Shown here one piece after another: positions 18,170-27,551 of a stretch of 64,000 nt of DNA. The notes beneath the pieces were generated by a model that searched no databases, was not told the DNA's origin, and saw only the letters and a list, made by a program, of their open reading frames with translations. This stretch comes from Anabaena sp. PCC 7108 (GTDB lineage Bacteria; Cyanobacteriota; Cyanobacteriia; Cyanobacteriales; Nostocaceae): the NCBI RefSeq assembly GCF_000332135.1, contig NZ_KB235896.1, positions 2,801,403-2,865,402 of the forward strand. The letters are read 5' to 3'. Each line of letters opens with the position of its first letter. The stretch's first letter is position 1. The translations under genes were made by a program, and so were the position numbers.

Positions 18170-19288
18170 TTATGACTCTTGACTCCTACCAACAATATCC
18201 AATGGTACAGGTAGAAGATTCGCAATTGCTGTCGTTAAATTGGTATTTTCGAGGATTGTAATTTCCTGTGCAGTTAACCAATCAGCATTGTAAACTGTTT
18301 CGAGATAGCGATCGCCTCGGTCAGGATTAAGTAGTAACATAGTTTGAGGTTTAGTAAATCTTTGGCCATCCGCTAAAGCTGCGGCGACAATTGCACCAGT
18401 GGAAGCACCTAAAAGCATTCCTTCCTGTTTAGCCAAAGCATGACAAACCGAAAACGCCAGCCTATCATCAACGCTATAAGCCGCGTCTAACACTTGCGGG
18501 TCAAAATTGGGGGGAACGAAGGATAAACCCAGTCCAGTCATCTTATAGGGGTGTCTGGGTGTACCAAAAATAGCCGATCCTGCCACATCAACACCAATAA
18601 TTCTGGTTTGGGGATAATACTGTTTAAAATAGCGACTGATACCGCCTAATTGTCCGGCTGTACTGACTCCAATAGCGATAGCATCCGGCGCACCACCAAA
18701 AGCAGCTTCTATTTCCCGCGCTGTCCAAAGTTCATGGGCATCAGTATTACTAGGATTTTTATGTTGACAAGGATACCAAGCACCAGCAATATTTGTGGCT
18801 AATTCCTGAGCTTTTGCCATTCTTGCTACCTGCATCGAACCTTGAGCATCAGCCGCACTCAGAGGCACTTCTACTAATTCTGCACCATAAGCAGTAAGCA
18901 TTCTCCGCATTGTTACAGGAGTTTTCGCATCAATGACAATCATCACCCTGTAACCCTTAGTTGCACCGACAATGGCTAACCCAATGCCAAAGTTACCAGA
19001 ACTAGATTCAACAATTGTACCTCCTGGCCGCAATAAACCTTGTTTTTCGGCTTCATTCACCAGATAAGCCGCATTTTTTTCTTTAATACTCCCACCGGGA
19101 TTACAAGATTCTAATTTTAAATATAAATGATGATGTTGACAACTGGGGTGAATTCGATTTAATTGAACTATGGGAACTTTACCTAACGCTTCTGTTACCG
19201 TTTTAAATAGCGGTGATGTTGGTAAGCTGCTTCTGAAGGTTGATTCTGGAGAGTAAGTAACCATCATTAATAGCCAAATACTGTTCAT
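18170..19288 (-). CDS. PLP-dependent cysteine synthase-like enzyme (SbnA-like)
   Basis: About 372 residues from the ATG at 19288; nearby in-frame ATGs at 19267 and 19264 are also possible. It is a fold-type II PLP enzyme with Schiff-base Lys69 in NPGGSIKEKNA, the substrate loop ESSSGNFG, and a phosphate loop GVSTAGQLGG in place of the GTGGT of ordinary O-acetylserine sulfhydrylases. That loop and the family resemblance point to SbnA-type enzymes, which in other bacteria make the precursor of 2,3-diaminopropionate. The partner dehydrogenase SbnB is not in the window, so the product is uncertain. A MATE exporter follows on the same strand. A simple cysteine synthase role is the alternative. Confidence 0.75.
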   Translation of the reverse strand: MNSIWLLMMVTYSPESTFRSSLPTSPLFKTVTEALGKVPIVQLNRIHPSCQHHHLYLKLESCNPGGSIKEKNAAYLVNEAEKQGLLRPGGTIVESSSGNFGIGLAIVGATKGYRVMIVIDAKTPVTMRRMLTAYGAELVEVPLSAADAQGSMQVARMAKAQELATNIAGAWYPCQHKNPSNTDAHELWTAREIEAAFGGAPDAIAIGVSTAGQLGGISRYFKQYYPQTRIIGVDVAGSAIFGTPRHPYKMTGLGLSFVPPNFDPQVLDAAYSVDDRLAFSVCHALAKQEGMLLGASTGAIVAAALADGQRFTKPQTMLLLNPDRGDRYLETVYNADWLTAQEITILENTNLTTAIANLLPVPLDIVGRSQES

Positions 19289-19399
19289 CTCCAAAAATGC
19301 CAACCCTAGATGAAATAGAGATGAAATTGGTCAACTAAATATAAGTTTTTAGTTCCTGTAATGCTAAATGTGGGTTGATTTCTCTTATATGGAAATAGC

Positions 19400-20062
19400 T
19401 TATAATGCAGAATTATAAGCTTTAACTAACAAATCAATTCCCGTAATTGCCCCACCCACAACAACAGCATCAGCACCTAAATCTAAGGCTTTTCTTGCCA
19501 TTGCTGGTGAAGAAATACCGCCTTCACAAATAACAAAAGTATCAAGATTTTCTATGATTTGGGTGAGTAATTCCCAACCAGGAGGAGCAAAATTTTTAGT
19601 TTCTGTAGTGTAGCTAACTAGAGTAGTTCCCACTATATCAGCACCAGCATCAACAGCTAATTTTGCTGCGGCAAATGTATCTACATCTGCCATAACTGGT
19701 TTACCCAATTCTTGATGAATACTGTTAATAATATCAATTAATTTTTCATCACCAGGACGATTTCTCATCGTAGCATCTATAGCAATAATATCTGCACCTG
19801 CTTGTGCCACAGCTACAGCGTGATGAAACTGTGGTGTAATGTAAACATCAGAACCGGTTATGACTTGTTTCCAGAGTCCAATAATTGGTACTTGTACTTT
19901 TTCTCTCACAGCTTTAATATGATTTGGCGTATCAATTCTCACGCCAACAGCACCATTATTAACAGCAGCTTGCGCCATTGCTGCAATTACATAAGCATCA
20001 TGTAATGGAGAATTTACAGGTGCTTGACAGGAAACAATTAATCCTTTTTGTAAATTAGTCAT
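19400..20062 (-). CDS. nanE: N-acetylmannosamine-6-phosphate 2-epimerase
   Basis: 220 residues, the usual NanE length. A TIM barrel converting ManNAc-6-P to GlcNAc-6-P in amino-sugar use. Family motifs visible include LIVSCQAPVNSPLHD at the N-terminus, AVGVRIDTP, GLWKQ (active-site Lys), ADVDTF, GTTLVSYT, and the phosphate loop CEGGISSPAMARKALDLGAD. The gene has a clear ATG. No other nan genes are nearby. A long heptamer array lies directly upstream. Confidence 0.9.
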   Translation of the reverse strand: MTNLQKGLIVSCQAPVNSPLHDAYVIAAMAQAAVNNGAVGVRIDTPNHIKAVREKVQVPIIGLWKQVITGSDVYITPQFHHAVAVAQAGADIIAIDATMRNRPGDEKLIDIINSIHQELGKPVMADVDTFAAAKLAVDAGADIVGTTLVSYTTETKNFAPPGWELLTQIIENLDTFVICEGGISSPAMARKALDLGADAVVVGGAITGIDLLVKAYNSAL

Positions 20063-20112
20063 TTTTGATTTTTGATTTTTAATTGTTTAACAAATTCTGG
20101 GAGTTTAATTCA

Positions 20113-20272
20113 ATTTACGAATTACAAATTAGGAATTACAAATTACGAATTACGAATTACGAATTACGAATTACAAATTAGGAATTACAAATTAGGAATT
20201 ACAAATTAGGAATTACGAATTACGAATTACGAATTACGAATTACGAATTACGAATTACGAATTACGAATTAT
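20113..20272. repeat. Long heptamer tandem array (STRR type)
   Basis: About 160 bp made almost only of 7-bp units ATTACGA and the variants ATTACAA and ATTAGGA. This is the short tandemly repeated repetitive (STRR) sequence type typical of heterocystous cyanobacteria. On the minus strand the units read TAATTCG, and the first unit supplies the TAA stop codon of the histidine kinase gene at 20269. Confidence 0.92.
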
Positions 20273-22191
20273 TTTAATTGATTTGGTATCCAGATAGTAA
20301 AAATTGAACCTATGCTTACAGTCGATTCTACTTCAATTCGACCGCGATGAAGTTCTATAATTTGTTTAGTTAAAGCTAAACCAACTCCTGTACCTTCATA
20401 GCGACGACGATAGGGTGTATCAAGTTGCTGAAATTTTTCAAATAGTAGTGGTAATTGATCTTCTGGGATGCCAATACCAGTATCTTCAATTTGAAAAACA
20501 GCAGTGTCATCTTCTACCCACAAACGCAAAGTAACGCTGCCACCTGCGGGAGTAAACTTGATAGCATTAGCTAATAAATTCCAGAGAATTTGTTCTACTC
20601 TTCCAGAATCAGCAGTAAATAAATCGCGCAAAGGGTTAATTTGTAAATCGAGTTTAAGAGTAACTTTTTCGCTGTTTGCTTTTTCTGATAATGATTCTAG
20701 TGCATTTTCTGCTGTTTTGATCAAAGAAAATTCAGAAATATTTAATATTGCTTTACCAGCCTCAATTTGTGATAAATCGAGGATGTCATTAATCATTTCT
20801 AATAAATGTTCACCACTGTCATGGATAGTTTGTAAATAATTACGTTGTCGTTGGCTTAACTCACCCAAAGGCCAACGTAATAATGTCGAAGACATCCCAA
20901 TCACATAAGTTAAAGGTGTGAGCAATTCATGACTGATTGTAGCCAGAAATTCACTTCTGAGACGACTGGCGGCTTCTGCGGCTAGTAGTGCTTCCCGCAT
21001 TGCCATAGTCCGTTCAATCACTCGTTGTTCTAAAGTTTGTTTTTCTTGAGTTAGTGTTTGCGTAGCATCTCGTAAAGAATGCATTAAATCACTTTGATGA
21101 ATAGCAATCGCTAATTGTTCTGCAATTGAATTTAATAAGTTTTTTTCACTTTCTTGCCATACACGAGGAACATGACATTGGTGAGCAATTAAAAGCCCCC
21201 AAAGTTTTTCTTCAAACATAATTGGGGCTGCTAATTTTGCCCGAATTTGGTTTGTCCTTAAAAAATTTAATAAACACACTTCCAGTGCATAGGTTTTTTC
21301 CACATCATCAACAGCTAAGATAAAACCTTGACGATATTTTTCCCAACAGTGAGAAATGCGCGTCAGACATTCTTTTTCTTGAAAATTTAACACAGAGGTA
21401 ATATTGTCTGTAGCACGGGCTTCATAAACTATACAACCCCAGCAATTTTCATTATTCTGTTCTAAGGATTGAGAATTAACTGAACTTAGGATTAAATCTT
21501 GTGTATGTTGAGTCTTGACTTTAAGCGGCTCAAATTTATAAATTACTAATCTATCTAATTCTAGAAATTCACGTACTTGTGTAATTGCCGTTGCCATAAT
21601 TACTGGCAAATTTAGGCTTTTGCGGATTTGTGTATTTACTTGATTTAACAGACGTTCTTGAGCAATCTGTTTTATCAAGGCATTTTCCACCGACTGACAA
21701 CTAAAATTCTCTGGAGAAATTAAATTGGCAGGTACTGTTAAATCTATGTTGAAATCAGGGAGCAGATATTCTAATAATAACAGCGTAAATTTACTTTGGA
21801 GTGTGGCATCATTAGGAGCAAGAAGTTGCTGATATTGCTCAAGATTTTGGTATGTGTCAGAATTAGACTCAAACAAATTTCGCAATTTAGAGACAAAAGA
21901 TGCGATCGCTTCCTGATTAAATGTCAAACTAGCATTTAGGGCTGAGTCAATTTCTTGATTTTCCAGCTTTTGGGTTCCCACCAACAGTGCATTAAATCCC
22001 TGAGAAACCACCAGTTTAAACCTTTGTTCTTGCCATTCTACAGGCAGTTTTATCCGAACCAGTACAGCTTCGGTCAGCACTAAAGCATCACTTTCTACCG
22101 CTGGAACCATTTGCTGTAATAATTCTCCAAGCTGATTAAATACACTTAAAGGCAAGGTTCGAGAAAAGCCCAAATCAGGAGAAATAAGCAT
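20269..22191 (-). CDS. GAF-domain histidine kinase, phytochrome-like GAF without the Cys-His pair
   Basis: About 640 residues from the ATG at 22191. An N-terminal region of about 170 residues is unassigned. A GAF domain follows (about 190-370) of the cyanobacteriochrome-like kind, with LWGLLIAHQCHVPRVW. A Cys (about 306) sits exactly where the bilin-binding Cys would be, but the usual next His is Leu (VCLLNFLRTNQIRA). A coiled coil and transmitter come next: H-box ATISHELLTPLTYV, N-box NLLANAIKFTPAGG, G1 DTGIGIP, G2 GTGVGLAL. It is cytoplasmic and has no adjacent response regulator. The stop codon lies in the first unit of the heptamer array. It is divergent from cobN. Confidence 0.88.
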   Translation of the reverse strand: MLISPDLGFSRTLPLSVFNQLGELLQQMVPAVESDALVLTEAVLVRIKLPVEWQEQRFKLVVSQGFNALLVGTQKLENQEIDSALNASLTFNQEAIASFVSKLRNLFESNSDTYQNLEQYQQLLAPNDATLQSKFTLLLLEYLLPDFNIDLTVPANLISPENFSCQSVENALIKQIAQERLLNQVNTQIRKSLNLPVIMATAITQVREFLELDRLVIYKFEPLKVKTQHTQDLILSSVNSQSLEQNNENCWGCIVYEARATDNITSVLNFQEKECLTRISHCWEKYRQGFILAVDDVEKTYALEVCLLNFLRTNQIRAKLAAPIMFEEKLWGLLIAHQCHVPRVWQESEKNLLNSIAEQLAIAIHQSDLMHSLRDATQTLTQEKQTLEQRVIERTMAMREALLAAEAASRLRSEFLATISHELLTPLTYVIGMSSTLLRWPLGELSQRQRNYLQTIHDSGEHLLEMINDILDLSQIEAGKAILNISEFSLIKTAENALESLSEKANSEKVTLKLDLQINPLRDLFTADSGRVEQILWNLLANAIKFTPAGGSVTLRLWVEDDTAVFQIEDTGIGIPEDQLPLLFEKFQQLDTPYRRRYEGTGVGLALTKQIIELHRGRIEVESTVSIGSIFTIWIPNQLK

Positions 22192-22284
22192 TTTCAAAAA
22201 TGTGGTGAGAGGGGCTAAATGCTGGATTTAGAAGTTGTTTTTGATTGTGTACTAACCAACAGTGTAAAACGGTAAAAGAGAATT

Positions 22285-25200
22285 ATGCATCGTATAAGTG
22301 CTACACCAGGGGGATGGAATCAGTCGGAAGGCGTAATTTTCCTTGAACAAACCCCATCACCTTTCGTGTTAATCACGGCTGCCGATACCGACATTCAAAC
22401 CCTAGCAGCTGTCGTTACCAAATTACCTGCCCAATTTCCACAAATTAGAGTAGCCAACCTGTTACAACTACAACAACAAATAAGTATAGATGCTTATGCT
22501 GAACAAGTATTAGAATCAGCCCAAGTGATCGTTCTCCGTTTAATTGGTGGAAGTTCTTACTGGGGTTATGGCTTGGAAGTGGTACAAGAAATTGTGCAAC
22601 GTAATAGTACAACCCTTATTGTAATGCCAGGAGACGACGGACTTGATCTTGATTTAATCTCTAAATCTACGATTTCTTTAGAAATTGTTAAGCAAATTTG
22701 GCAATACTTTCAGGAAGGTGGTATTGAAAATTTCCTGAACGCCCTCCAATTTATCGCTGATACAGCCCTCTCTACCTCGTTTAATCCCCCACCACCACAA
22801 CCTGTTCCTCGTGTGGGAATGTATGAGAGGTTGGGGATTGGGAACTGGGGACTGGGGACTGGGGAAGAATTTTCTTCTACTTCTTCCACTTCCACTTCTA
22901 CTCTGTCACCGTGGCGTAGCACCTGTCACCTGTCACCTTCTAAAGTTGGTATTTTGTTTTACCGCGCTCATTATTTGGCGGGAAATACTAAGGTTATTGA
23001 TGCTTTATGTGCGGCTTTAGTAGAAAAAAATTTACAACCTGTACCAGTGTTTGTTTCTTCGTTGCGTGAACCTGGTGTGAGTGAACAGTTGTATGAGTTA
23101 TTTCAGCCGAAAGATGGACAGCATATTGATTGTTTACTCAATACCACCAGTTTTTCCCTAGCACGGTTGGAAACAGAAACACCGCAAATCGAACTTTGGG
23201 AAAAATTAGATGTCCCCGTTTTACAAGTAATTCTCTGTGCTAGTTCCGTGGAACAGTGGGAGTCACAGTCACAAGGTTTGACACCCCGTGATATGGCGAT
23301 GAATGTGGCATTACCAGAGGTAGACGGGAGGATTATTAGTCGGGCTGTGTCCTTTAAAAGTTTGCAAACTCGCAATAATGATTTAGAAACAGATGTGGTA
23401 ATTTATGAACCAAAGAGCGATCGCATTGATTTTGTCGCTCAATTAGCCGCAAATTGGGTAAGATTACGCCAAAAAACGCCCCAAGAACGCCGCATAGCTC
23501 TAATTTTAGCAAATTACCCCAACACCAATGGTCGCCTTGCTAATGGCGTAGGACTTGACACTCCTGCTAGTTGTGTGGAAATTCTCAAAGCTTTACAGTT
23601 GGCTGGTTATGAAGTCGGAGATATCCCAGCGACTGGTGATGAATTAATTCAACTTCTCACATCTGGCGTTACTAATGATCCTGAAGGAAAAGATTGGAAA
23701 CCAATACAGCAAGGTCTTTCGGCGCAAGAATATCGAGAGTATTTTGCTGGTTTACCAGAAACTGTGCAGGAAGGTATTAGTGGCCGTTGGGGATTTTTTG
23801 GAGAAACGAACCACAGAGGCACAGAGGTCGCAGAGGATGAGGAGGTTTTAGCTATTTGTGGGATTCAATTTGGTAATGTTTTTGTGGGGATTCAGCCTTC
23901 ACGGGGTTATGATCTTGACCCTAGTTTGAATTATCATGCGCCGGATTTGGAGCCTACTCACGCTTATTTGGCTTTTTACTATTGGGTGCGGGAAAAAAAT
24001 TCTAGTTGTTTTGGGGCTGATGCGATCGCTCATGTCGGTAAACATGGAAACTTAGAATGGCTACCTGGTAAAAGTATTGCCTTATCTAAAACTTGTTATC
24101 CTGAAGTTGCTTTTGGAGCTATGCCTCACCTATATCCGTTTATTGTCAATGATCCTGGTGAGGGTTCTCAAGCTAAACGCCGCGCCCAAGCAGTAATTAT
24201 TGACCATCTCACACCGCCAATGACTCGCGCTCAATTATATGGTGCATTGCAACAGGTAGAAAATTTAATTGATGAATACTACGAAGCCGCAAGTTTAGAT
24301 CCTACCCGTTTACCAACAATACGCGATCGCATTCAAGAATTAGTCATCAAAGAAAATCTCTATAAAGACTTAGGAATTACCGACGCAAAAGACATCTTAA
24401 ATTTTGAAACCTTAATCTTAAATTCCCTAGATGGCTATTTGTGCGAACTCAAAGAAGCCCAAATCCGCGATGGACTCCACATTTTCGGTCAATGTCCCCA
24501 AGGTACACAACTACGAGACTTAATAGTAGCGATCGCCCGCCTCCCCAACCGCCATTCCATCGGCATTACCCGCGCCATAGCCCAAGAATGGGGCTTAGAT
24601 ATAGACCCCCTCACGGATGATTTTTCAACCCCTCTCTCTGCACCTTCTCGCCTTTGTGAGAGGCTAAACTCTTGCCACATCATCGGCGATGTAGTAGAAC
24701 TCCTAGAAGCAGAAGCCGCCTTTTTAGTCGAAGAACTCATAAATTCCCAGTCCCCCGTAGGGGCGGGGTCTCCCCGCCCTCTCCAGCCATCCTCCGTCAC
24801 CACTACTCTCGACTGGATACAGTCCAAACTCCTCCCCGCACTGCAAAAAACCACCGAAGAAATCACCAACTTCTTACGCGGACTAGATGGAAAATATATT
24901 CCCAGCGCAGCTTCTGGCGCACCCACACGTGGCCGTCCAGAAGTCCTCCCCACAGGTAAGAACTTTTACGCCGTGGATATTCGCGCCATTCCCACAGAAA
25001 CCGCTTGGGATGTTGGCAGAAACGCCGCCGAAAGCCTGATTGAAACCTACACCCAAGAACATGGAGAATATCCTAAAACTTTAGGTTTATCATTATGGGG
25101 AACTGCTACCATGCGAACTGGTGGCGATGATATGGCTGAGGCTTTGGCTTTAATCGGTGTTCAACCTGTTTGGGATGGTGCAGCCAGAAGAGTAGTAGAT

Positions 25201-26232
25201 TTTGAAATTTTGCCTTTATCTATTTTGGGTCGTCCCCGTGTGGATGTGACTTTAAGAATTTCAGGATTTTTCCGAGATGCTTTTCCCAACTTGATTGATT
25301 TATTTTCCCAAGCTGTCACAGCCGTAGCCGCATTAGATGAACCGACAGATGAAAACCCTTTAGCAGAAGCAGTTCGTCAAGATACTGACTTATGGACTCA
25401 AGAGGGTTTAAGTTTAGAAGCGGCACAAGAGCGATCGCAATATCGTGTCTTTGGTTCTAAACCAGGTGCTTACGGTGCAGGACTCCAAGGCTTAATCGCC
25501 TCCCAAAATTGGCAAGATGATCAGGATTTAGCCCGCGCTTACATGAATTGGAGTTCTTACGCTTATTCTGGGGGAACAGGGAACAGGGAACAGGGAACAG
25601 AGAAGAGTAAACAGACAACGGAAGATAATAATACTGTCACCTGTCACCTGTCACCTGTCACCTCTATGGAAGCATTTGAGCAACGCTTGAAGCAAATGCA
25701 AATTGTACTGCACAATCAAGACAACCGGGAACACGATTTACTCGATTCTGATGATTATTACCAATTTCAGGGTGGCTTAACCGCAGCGGTGCGTTCTCTC
25801 CAAGGAAAAAATCCTCAAACCTATTTTGGTGACAATTCCATTCCCAGCCAGCCAAAAGTCCGCCAACTCAAAGCAGAAATTGCGCGGGTATATCGTTCTC
25901 GTGTAGTTAATCCCAAATGGATTGCGGGAGTTATGCGTCACGGTTACAAGGGTGCATTTGAAATGGCCGCGACTGTAGATTTCTTATTTGCCTACGATGC
26001 TACCGCTCAATGTGTAGAAGATCATATGTATCAGGGTATCGTCCAGGCATATTTACAAGATCCAATTGTCTGTGAATTCATCCAAGAAAAGAACCCGTGG
26101 GCGTTGCGTGATATTTCCGAAAGACTATTAGAAGCACATCAGCGCGGTTTATGGCAGGATGTCAGCACACAGACCTTGGCAGATTTAAGAAACCTAGTAC
26201 ATCAAGCTGAAGCCGCAATTGAAGAAATATAA
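22285..26232 (+). CDS. cobN: Cobaltochelatase large subunit CobN with in-frame repeat insertions
   Basis: 1315 residues. CobN inserts Co2+ into the corrin ring in aerobic-type cobalamin synthesis and is related to magnesium chelatase ChlH. The start MHRISATPGGW is the conserved one. Conserved blocks include NYPNTNGRLANGVGLDTPAS, ICGIQFGNVFVGIQPSRGYD, HVGKHGNLEWLPGK, GRPEVLPTGKNFY, and LWGTATMRTGGDD. At least four places hold translated dispersed repeats in frame: about 22831-22938 (ACTGGGG heptamers, CTGTCAC), 23803-23848 (CACAGAGG-type), 24757-24781 (a GC-rich hairpin), and 25571-25663 (GGGAACA and CTGTCAC heptamers). All preserve the frame and lie between conserved blocks, so the enzyme is probably active. 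Confidence 0.93.
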   Translation: MHRISATPGGWNQSEGVIFLEQTPSPFVLITAADTDIQTLAAVVTKLPAQFPQIRVANLLQLQQQISIDAYAEQVLESAQVIVLRLIGGSSYWGYGLEVVQEIVQRNSTTLIVMPGDDGLDLDLISKSTISLEIVKQIWQYFQEGGIENFLNALQFIADTALSTSFNPPPPQPVPRVGMYERLGIGNWGLGTGEEFSSTSSTSTSTLSPWRSTCHLSPSKVGILFYRAHYLAGNTKVIDALCAALVEKNLQPVPVFVSSLREPGVSEQLYELFQPKDGQHIDCLLNTTSFSLARLETETPQIELWEKLDVPVLQVILCASSVEQWESQSQGLTPRDMAMNVALPEVDGRIISRAVSFKSLQTRNNDLETDVVIYEPKSDRIDFVAQLAANWVRLRQKTPQERRIALILANYPNTNGRLANGVGLDTPASCVEILKALQLAGYEVGDIPATGDELIQLLTSGVTNDPEGKDWKPIQQGLSAQEYREYFAGLPETVQEGISGRWGFFGETNHRGTEVAEDEEVLAICGIQFGNVFVGIQPSRGYDLDPSLNYHAPDLEPTHAYLAFYYWVREKNSSCFGADAIAHVGKHGNLEWLPGKSIALSKTCYPEVAFGAMPHLYPFIVNDPGEGSQAKRRAQAVIIDHLTPPMTRAQLYGALQQVENLIDEYYEAASLDPTRLPTIRDRIQELVIKENLYKDLGITDAKDILNFETLILNSLDGYLCELKEAQIRDGLHIFGQCPQGTQLRDLIVAIARLPNRHSIGITRAIAQEWGLDIDPLTDDFSTPLSAPSRLCERLNSCHIIGDVVELLEAEAAFLVEELINSQSPVGAGSPRPLQPSSVTTTLDWIQSKLLPALQKTTEEITNFLRGLDGKYIPSAASGAPTRGRPEVLPTGKNFYAVDIRAIPTETAWDVGRNAAESLIETYTQEHGEYPKTLGLSLWGTATMRTGGDDMAEALALIGVQPVWDGAARRVVDFEILPLSILGRPRVDVTLRISGFFRDAFPNLIDLFSQAVTAVAALDEPTDENPLAEAVRQDTDLWTQEGLSLEAAQERSQYRVFGSKPGAYGAGLQGLIASQNWQDDQDLARAYMNWSSYAYSGGTGNREQGTEKSKQTTEDNNTVTCHLSPVTSMEAFEQRLKQMQIVLHNQDNREHDLLDSDDYYQFQGGLTAAVRSLQGKNPQTYFGDNSIPSQPKVRQLKAEIARVYRSRVVNPKWIAGVMRHGYKGAFEMAATVDFLFAYDATAQCVEDHMYQGIVQAYLQDPIVCEFIQEKNPWALRDISERLLEAHQRGLWQDVSTQTLADLRNLVHQAEAAIEEI

Positions 26233-26251
26233 AGTGGTTTAGGAAACAAAT

Positions 26252-27361
26252 ATGGAAAATATTGCGTATTTGCACCTAGCTTTTGCCTATGAAGATAGTG
26301 AATTCGGTGAATTAGCTTCTCTATTTCACCCAGCCGCCATACCAGACTGGAAACGCCTTTCTAGCAAGGCTTGGAAGTATATGCTTCCCGTTGTGTTAAT
26401 TCTCTCTATTTTCAGTTCTGTGGGTAGCGTTTTGGCATTAGAAAAAGGCGATCAAGGCCCTTCTGTCAAAAATCTGCAACAAAAGTTAAACACAGCCGGT
26501 TTCTATCGAGATCCCATTACTGAAGTCTATGACTCTTCTACAGAAGATGCTGTCCGAGACTTTCAAAAAGCTGCTGGTTTGCCGATTAATGGGGTTTTTG
26601 AAGTTAAAACTTGGCAAAAATTAGAAAGTTGGCAAAAAACGCCAGAAAGTACAACAACCAAAACTGCTACAGCACCAACGCAAAGCACTACAACCAGTAA
26701 TCCCAGTTATGTAACTAACAAGCGTCAAAATCCCAAACTCATTACTAAAGGTGATGAAGGTGAACACGTGAAAGTTTTACAAGCACGCTTGCGAATTGCT
26801 GGTTTTTATTTTGGGAATCCGAGTGGTATATTTGGTCCAATTACGGAGGAAGCTGTTAAACGATTTCAAAAAGCTTATAAGTTAAGCGCTGACGGTATTG
26901 TTGGACCAACTACACTGGCTAAATTACCGCCAGTAGATGCAGAAAGTGGGGAAGATACTCTAAACAAGGAAGTTAATCGAGATCAACTCAGTTTAGGCGA
27001 TCGCGGTGAAGCTGTCAGAATTCTCCAAGAACAATTAATCAAAGCCGGATATCTAGACGGACAACCCAATGGTTACTATGGTTCTTACACCGCAGATGCT
27101 GTTAGTCGCTTTCAAAAACATCATCACTTAGAAGCTAACAGCATTGCTGGAACTACTACCCGCTCTAAGTTACATCACTTAGCTAAAATCTCACCCAACA
27201 GCGATTTTAGTGTTTTGGAAGTTCAAATGCGACTACAGGAGAAAGGTTTTTATAAGGGATCAATCAACGGCATCATGGCAGAAGACACTAAAAAAGCAAT
27301 CAAACGCGCCCAAGAGTTCTATGGCGTTAGCTCCGGTGATATCATCAGCGGCAGCTTTTAG
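26252..27361 (+). CDS. Membrane-anchored protein with four peptidoglycan-binding repeats
   Basis: 369 residues. One transmembrane helix (about 46-65, MLPVVLILSIFSSVGSVLAL) is followed by four PG_binding_1 repeats. Each has a pattern like KGDxGxxVKxLQxxLxxAG and a later xDAVxxFQ; the fourth is diverged. A Thr/Ser-rich linker separates repeats 1 and 2. It should sit in the periplasm and bind the wall. It starts 19 bp after cobN and is convergent with furA. The order matches alr1690-furA in Anabaena PCC 7120, where the upstream transcript runs through as an antisense RNA to furA. Confidence 0.85.
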   Translation: MENIAYLHLAFAYEDSEFGELASLFHPAAIPDWKRLSSKAWKYMLPVVLILSIFSSVGSVLALEKGDQGPSVKNLQQKLNTAGFYRDPITEVYDSSTEDAVRDFQKAAGLPINGVFEVKTWQKLESWQKTPESTTTKTATAPTQSTTTSNPSYVTNKRQNPKLITKGDEGEHVKVLQARLRIAGFYFGNPSGIFGPITEEAVKRFQKAYKLSADGIVGPTTLAKLPPVDAESGEDTLNKEVNRDQLSLGDRGEAVRILQEQLIKAGYLDGQPNGYYGSYTADAVSRFQKHHHLEANSIAGTTTRSKLHHLAKISPNSDFSVLEVQMRLQEKGFYKGSINGIMAEDTKKAIKRAQEFYGVSSGDIISGSF

Positions 27362-27551
27362 CACAGTCCGACAAAGATAACTATCGAGTTGAAAAATGAT
27401 CAAAAGCTGATGCAACAAACTTTCTTTTCTCCAGCCAGACTGCCTCATTCCACTAGCAGCTGCTTAGATTGGGCAGAGGATTCCCCCACTAACCGATTAT
27501 AGGGCAACACGAAGACGCGCAGAGTTTTTAGCCTGGTGACTCACCCTGATG

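Noticed and set aside
20113-20272. The repeat array looked CRISPR-like at first
   Set aside because: Units are 7 bp with no spacers and no cas genes nearby. It is an STRR array.
24489-24953. A 154-residue minus-strand frame inside cobN
   Set aside because: It lies opposite a highly conserved gene, with Arg/Ser/Gly-rich composition from repeat DNA and no family resemblance. It is a shadow frame.
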